Both the position numbers and the translations under genes were made by a program. Positions 61,627 to 64,000 of a stretch of 64,000 bases of DNA are shown here, piece by piece. The stretch lies in NCBI RefSeq assembly GCF_032842945.2, contig NZ_CP146606.1:1678501-1742500 (forward strand), written 5' to 3'. The DNA is from Roseovarius sp. W115 (lineage in GTDB: Bacteria > Pseudomonadota > Alphaproteobacteria > Rhodobacterales > Rhodobacteraceae). Position 1 is the stretch's first letter; every line of letters starts with the position of its first letter. A model generated the notes under the pieces. It searched no databases, was not told the DNA's origin, and saw only the letters and a program-made list of their open reading frames with translations.

Positions 61627-62441
61627 TCTGCTGCGGTCTCCGGTTTGGCGAATTTTGCGCCGGTGTCTCTATTGGATCCGTTCGAAAACAGGCTTTTCTT
61701 GCTCTGTGTCTGCAAGCGACCGGTGGAGCGAAGTTTTTCACGCATATCATCGAGCGGTGTTTGAAGTTGCGCGCCCAGAGCAACCTTTTCACCATCCACT
61801 TCGGCCATAGCCGAGACGACGGACACCACGCGTGGTGTGCCATCTACGATGGAAAAGACCGGTGCGCCGGACGAGCCGAAGTTCACATCGCAAGACATAA
61901 CGAGCACGCCGTGTTGACGGGCCAGGACTTTGCAGACTTCTTGCAGTGATGGGGCCTCGGAACGGTCGCGCGCATAGCTGACGACGCCGATTTCATCGCC
62001 TTTTTTGGGACGTTCATCGGTGCGGAATGGTACGACGCCTGATTTTGAGATCGGGTGCTGCAGTTCAAGAAGGGCGATGTCGTTGCGCACGCGCTGGGCG
62101 TCGACATCTTTGGAAAACACGTAGTCGGGATGGATCACAGCGCGGCGGACCCAGCGATAGGCCGAGGCGCGGCCATTGCGCCAGCCGGCCAGGAACTCAA
62201 TTTTGGATATATCGACTTCTTTTCCGGTGTGTTTGTTGTAAAGGCAATGCGCGGCGGTCAGAACCAGATCCGGCTCAATGAGCGCGCCTGTGCAAAACCC
62301 CTCACCGCCAATATCCAGGCGACCCACGCCTTCCCACAGACGGGTGTCATCACCGGTATCGAGACGTTTCAGAGCACCTTCATCAGCAAACGCAACCGAC
62401 GCGGCCAGGCCAAGCCAGGCCATTACCAAAAACTTCCGCAA
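61623..62441 (-). CDS. Trypsin-like serine protease (second of a tandem pair)
   Basis: Secreted protease of 272 residues, the same length as its neighbour. It has a signal peptide (MAWLGLAASVAFAD), His65 in LTAAHC, Asp in NDIALLEL and Ser in DVNFGSSGAPVF. Shared blocks (LWEGVGRLDI, FCTGALIEPDLVLTAAHC, DEIGVVSYARDRSEAPS, NTGAKFAKP-like end) show that the two arose by tandem duplication and then diverged. It is the first gene of the pair. Confidence 0.88.
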   Translation of the reverse strand: MRKFLVMAWLGLAASVAFADEGALKRLDTGDDTRLWEGVGRLDIGGEGFCTGALIEPDLVLTAAHCLYNKHTGKEVDISKIEFLAGWRNGRASAYRWVRRAVIHPDYVFSKDVDAQRVRNDIALLELQHPISKSGVVPFRTDERPKKGDEIGVVSYARDRSEAPSLQEVCKVLARQHGVLVMSCDVNFGSSGAPVFSIVDGTPRVVSVVSAMAEVDGEKVALGAQLQTPLDDMREKLRSTGRLQTQSKKSLFSNGSNRDTGAKFAKPETAAD

Positions 62442-62500
62442 ACCCTTACCTCCTGCTTCGATTTGGGCTTACGTGTGTTTTAGGGCAAAAATTTGGCGTT

Positions 62501-63796
62501 TCAGAGCCCTGCTTTGGCCAATGCGGGTGGTTTTGGACCACCTGTTGCCCAATCGAGCAGTTCTACGGTGTGCACCATGGGGATGTCCGTGCCTGAGCCG
62601 ATTTGCATCATGCAGCCGATGTTGCCTGCCGCGATAATGTCGGGGTTCTTGGCCTCAAGTGTTTGAACCTTACGGTCTTTGAGCTGTCCTGAGATTTCGG
62701 GCTGCATTAGGTTGTACGTGCCAGCCGAGCCGCAGCAGAGATGTGAATCCTTGGGTTCCACCACCTCAAACCCGGCCTTCTTGAGAAGGGTTTTGGGGTG
62801 TGTCTTGATCTGTTGGCCGTGCTGCAGAGAGCAGGCGGCGTGATAGGCGATGCGCAGGCCTTTGTCGGCACCTTCGGGGATATCGATCTGCATCAGCAGT
62901 TCTGAGATATCCATCGCGATGCCAGAGACGCGCGCGGCATCTTCGGCGAGGGGTTCGTTGCGGAACATATGGCCATAGTCTTTGACCGTGGTGCCGCAGC
63001 CCGAGGTGTTGATGACAATCGCATCCAGCCCGACGCCATCCATCTCGCGCGCCCAGGCCGCGATGTTTTTGCCAGCAGTGCCATGGCTCTCGGTGGTTTT
63101 GCCCATGTGATGGGTCAGCGCGCCGCAGCACCCTGCGCCCTCGGCCACGACCACCTCACAGCCTAACCGTGTCAGAAGTCGGATTGTAGCATCGTTGATA
63201 TCCGTGTTGAGTGCCTTTTGCGCACAGCCGGTCATCAGAGCCACGCGTTTGAGTCTCTGTGTCTTGGGCGCAAAGGTTTGCGGGTCGTCATTGCGGCTGA
63301 CGGGCGGAATTTCCTTGGGGGCCATGGCGAGCATGGCGCGAATGCGCGCGTCAGGTATCAGACGGGCAAAGGGTTTGGCCATCTTGGCCCCCAGCATCGC
63401 CACGCGAAAGCGCATCGGGTAGGGGAGGATACGCGCCAGCGTCCAACGCAGAATGCGCTCGAAGACCGGGCGATCGTAGCGCTCTTCGATGTATTCGCGC
63501 GCATGGTCCACGAGATGCATGTAGTGCACGCCCGAGGGGCAAGTGGTCATGCAGGCCAGACAGCTGAGGCAGCGGTCGATGTGCTTGACCGTCTTGGGGT
63601 CCGGATCCCGGTCGTTTTCCAGCATGTCTTTGATGAGGTAGATACGGCCGCGGGGGCTGTCGAGTTCGTCGCCCAGCACTTGGTAGGTGGGGCATGTGGC
63701 GGTACAGAACCCGCAATGCACGCAGGTGCGCAGGATCTCATTCGAGCGCTCTATGGCCGGGTCGCGCAGGCGTTCGGGGGCGAATTCTGTTTTCAT
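62501..63796 (-). CDS. glcF: Glycolate oxidase iron-sulfur subunit
   Basis: A protein of 431 residues. Two [4Fe-4S] ferredoxin clusters lie near the N-terminus (CVHCGFCTATCPTY and CLSCLACMTTCPSG), followed by two CCG-type cysteine domains (GCCGALTHH and CCGSAGTYNL). This is the electron-transfer subunit of the GlcDEF complex, which oxidises glycolate to glyoxylate at the membrane. Gene order continues to glcE upstream. The sequence is complete. Confidence 0.95.
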   Translation of the reverse strand: MKTEFAPERLRDPAIERSNEILRTCVHCGFCTATCPTYQVLGDELDSPRGRIYLIKDMLENDRDPDPKTVKHIDRCLSCLACMTTCPSGVHYMHLVDHAREYIEERYDRPVFERILRWTLARILPYPMRFRVAMLGAKMAKPFARLIPDARIRAMLAMAPKEIPPVSRNDDPQTFAPKTQRLKRVALMTGCAQKALNTDINDATIRLLTRLGCEVVVAEGAGCCGALTHHMGKTTESHGTAGKNIAAWAREMDGVGLDAIVINTSGCGTTVKDYGHMFRNEPLAEDAARVSGIAMDISELLMQIDIPEGADKGLRIAYHAACSLQHGQQIKTHPKTLLKKAGFEVVEPKDSHLCCGSAGTYNLMQPEISGQLKDRKVQTLEAKNPDIIAAGNIGCMMQIGSGTDIPMVHTVELLDWATGGPKPPALAKAGL

Positions 63797-63828
63797 GTCA
63801 GATGCTTATCATTCTATGTGTAAAAGGA

Positions 63829-64000
63829 TCAGGCCGCCTGGCCCATGAGACCGGGATTGAGAACACCCTTGGGGTCAAACCGGGCGCGCAGTCCGTTTTG
63901 CAGCGCCGCGACAGGTGCGGAGAGGGGTTGGAACGCACCGGCCGCGCGATTGCCCCGGATCAAAGTGGCGTGGCCGCCTTTATCTGCCACTGCCGAGCGG
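63829..64000 (-). CDS. glcE: Glycolate oxidase FAD-binding subunit, C-terminal fragment
   Basis: Only the last 56 residues are inside the window; the gene runs off the right edge. The end LRARFDPKGVLNPGLMGQAA is the standard C-terminus of GlcE and related FAD-linked oxidases, and HATLIRGNRAAGAFQPL precedes it. GlcE works with GlcD and GlcF. The gap to glcF is 32 bases, and glcF lies next on the same strand, which supports the assignment. Confidence 0.88.
   Translation of the reverse strand, partial: RSAVADKGGHATLIRGNRAAGAFQPLSAPVAALQNGLRARFDPKGVLNPGLMGQAA

Noticed and set aside
1..64000. CRISPR arrays, insertion sequences, tRNA or rRNA genes
   Set aside because: No regularly spaced direct repeats of CRISPR type, no transposase-like ORF and no recognisable structural RNA were seen in either strand.

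Overview
This window reads as a chromosomal segment of a marine Rhodobacterales bacterium (Roseobacter-type alphaproteobacterium). The basis is the gene content: a TauR/Xsc/Pta sulfonate module with a SoeABC-type sulfite dehydrogenase, glycolate oxidase genes, YjbH/YjbF, an RcGTA-type spike base protein, DUF1523, and TTAA-N7-TTAA boxes of the CtrA type. I saw no rRNA, tRNA, insertion sequence, integrase or CRISPR array.

Region 1 (1-18.5 kb) is housekeeping and envelope: the end of a mandelate-racemase-like enzyme, the pbpC / alpha-2-macroglobulin pair, a hybrid histidine kinase, yaaA, recQ, a YggT protein, a thioesterase, an Atg22-like MFS protein, mepA, a tiny ORF with an extreme Shine-Dalgarno sequence and a terminator, arfB and a second MFS transporter.

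Region 2 (18.5-37.6 kb) is a surface polysaccharide locus. It holds a NodB-type deacetylase, a Wzc tyrosine autokinase, a GumK-like glycosyltransferase, a Wzx-like flippase, an acyltransferase, a Wzy-like polymerase, a sulfotransferase, two GT4 glycosyltransferases, a WbaP-type initiating transferase, a metallophosphoesterase, YjbH, YjbF and a Wza-type exporter. Inside it sit two genes related to the head-spike genes of the Rhodobacter capsulatus gene transfer agent (spike base plus a presumed spike fibre). Exact or near CtrA boxes lie in the control regions of this locus. I infer a CtrA-coordinated surface polysaccharide with its cognate GTA spike.

Region 3 (37.6-50.2 kb) holds pncB, a globin, an ABM/NIPSNAP pair facing an ArsR regulator, and then tauR-xsc-pta-soeABC. 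These convert sulfoacetaldehyde to acetyl-CoA and oxidise the released sulfite. Paired direct repeats resembling TauR operators lie upstream of both tauR and xsc.

Region 4 (50.2-64 kb) holds small-molecule catabolism and stress genes: DUF1523, a Tat-exported cyclase, creatinase, a P1 peptidase, an alpha/beta hydrolase, a semialdehyde dehydrogenase, a PEP-mutase-family enzyme, an ECF sigma factor coupled to a VWA protein, Hsp20 with a heat-shock promoter, two tandem trypsin-like proteases, glcF and the end of glcE.

Four genes (alpha-2-macroglobulin, spike fibre, semialdehyde dehydrogenase, Hsp20) carry five single-base frameshifts, mostly at mononucleotide runs. These may be sequencing errors rather than true pseudogenes, so those calls are provisional.
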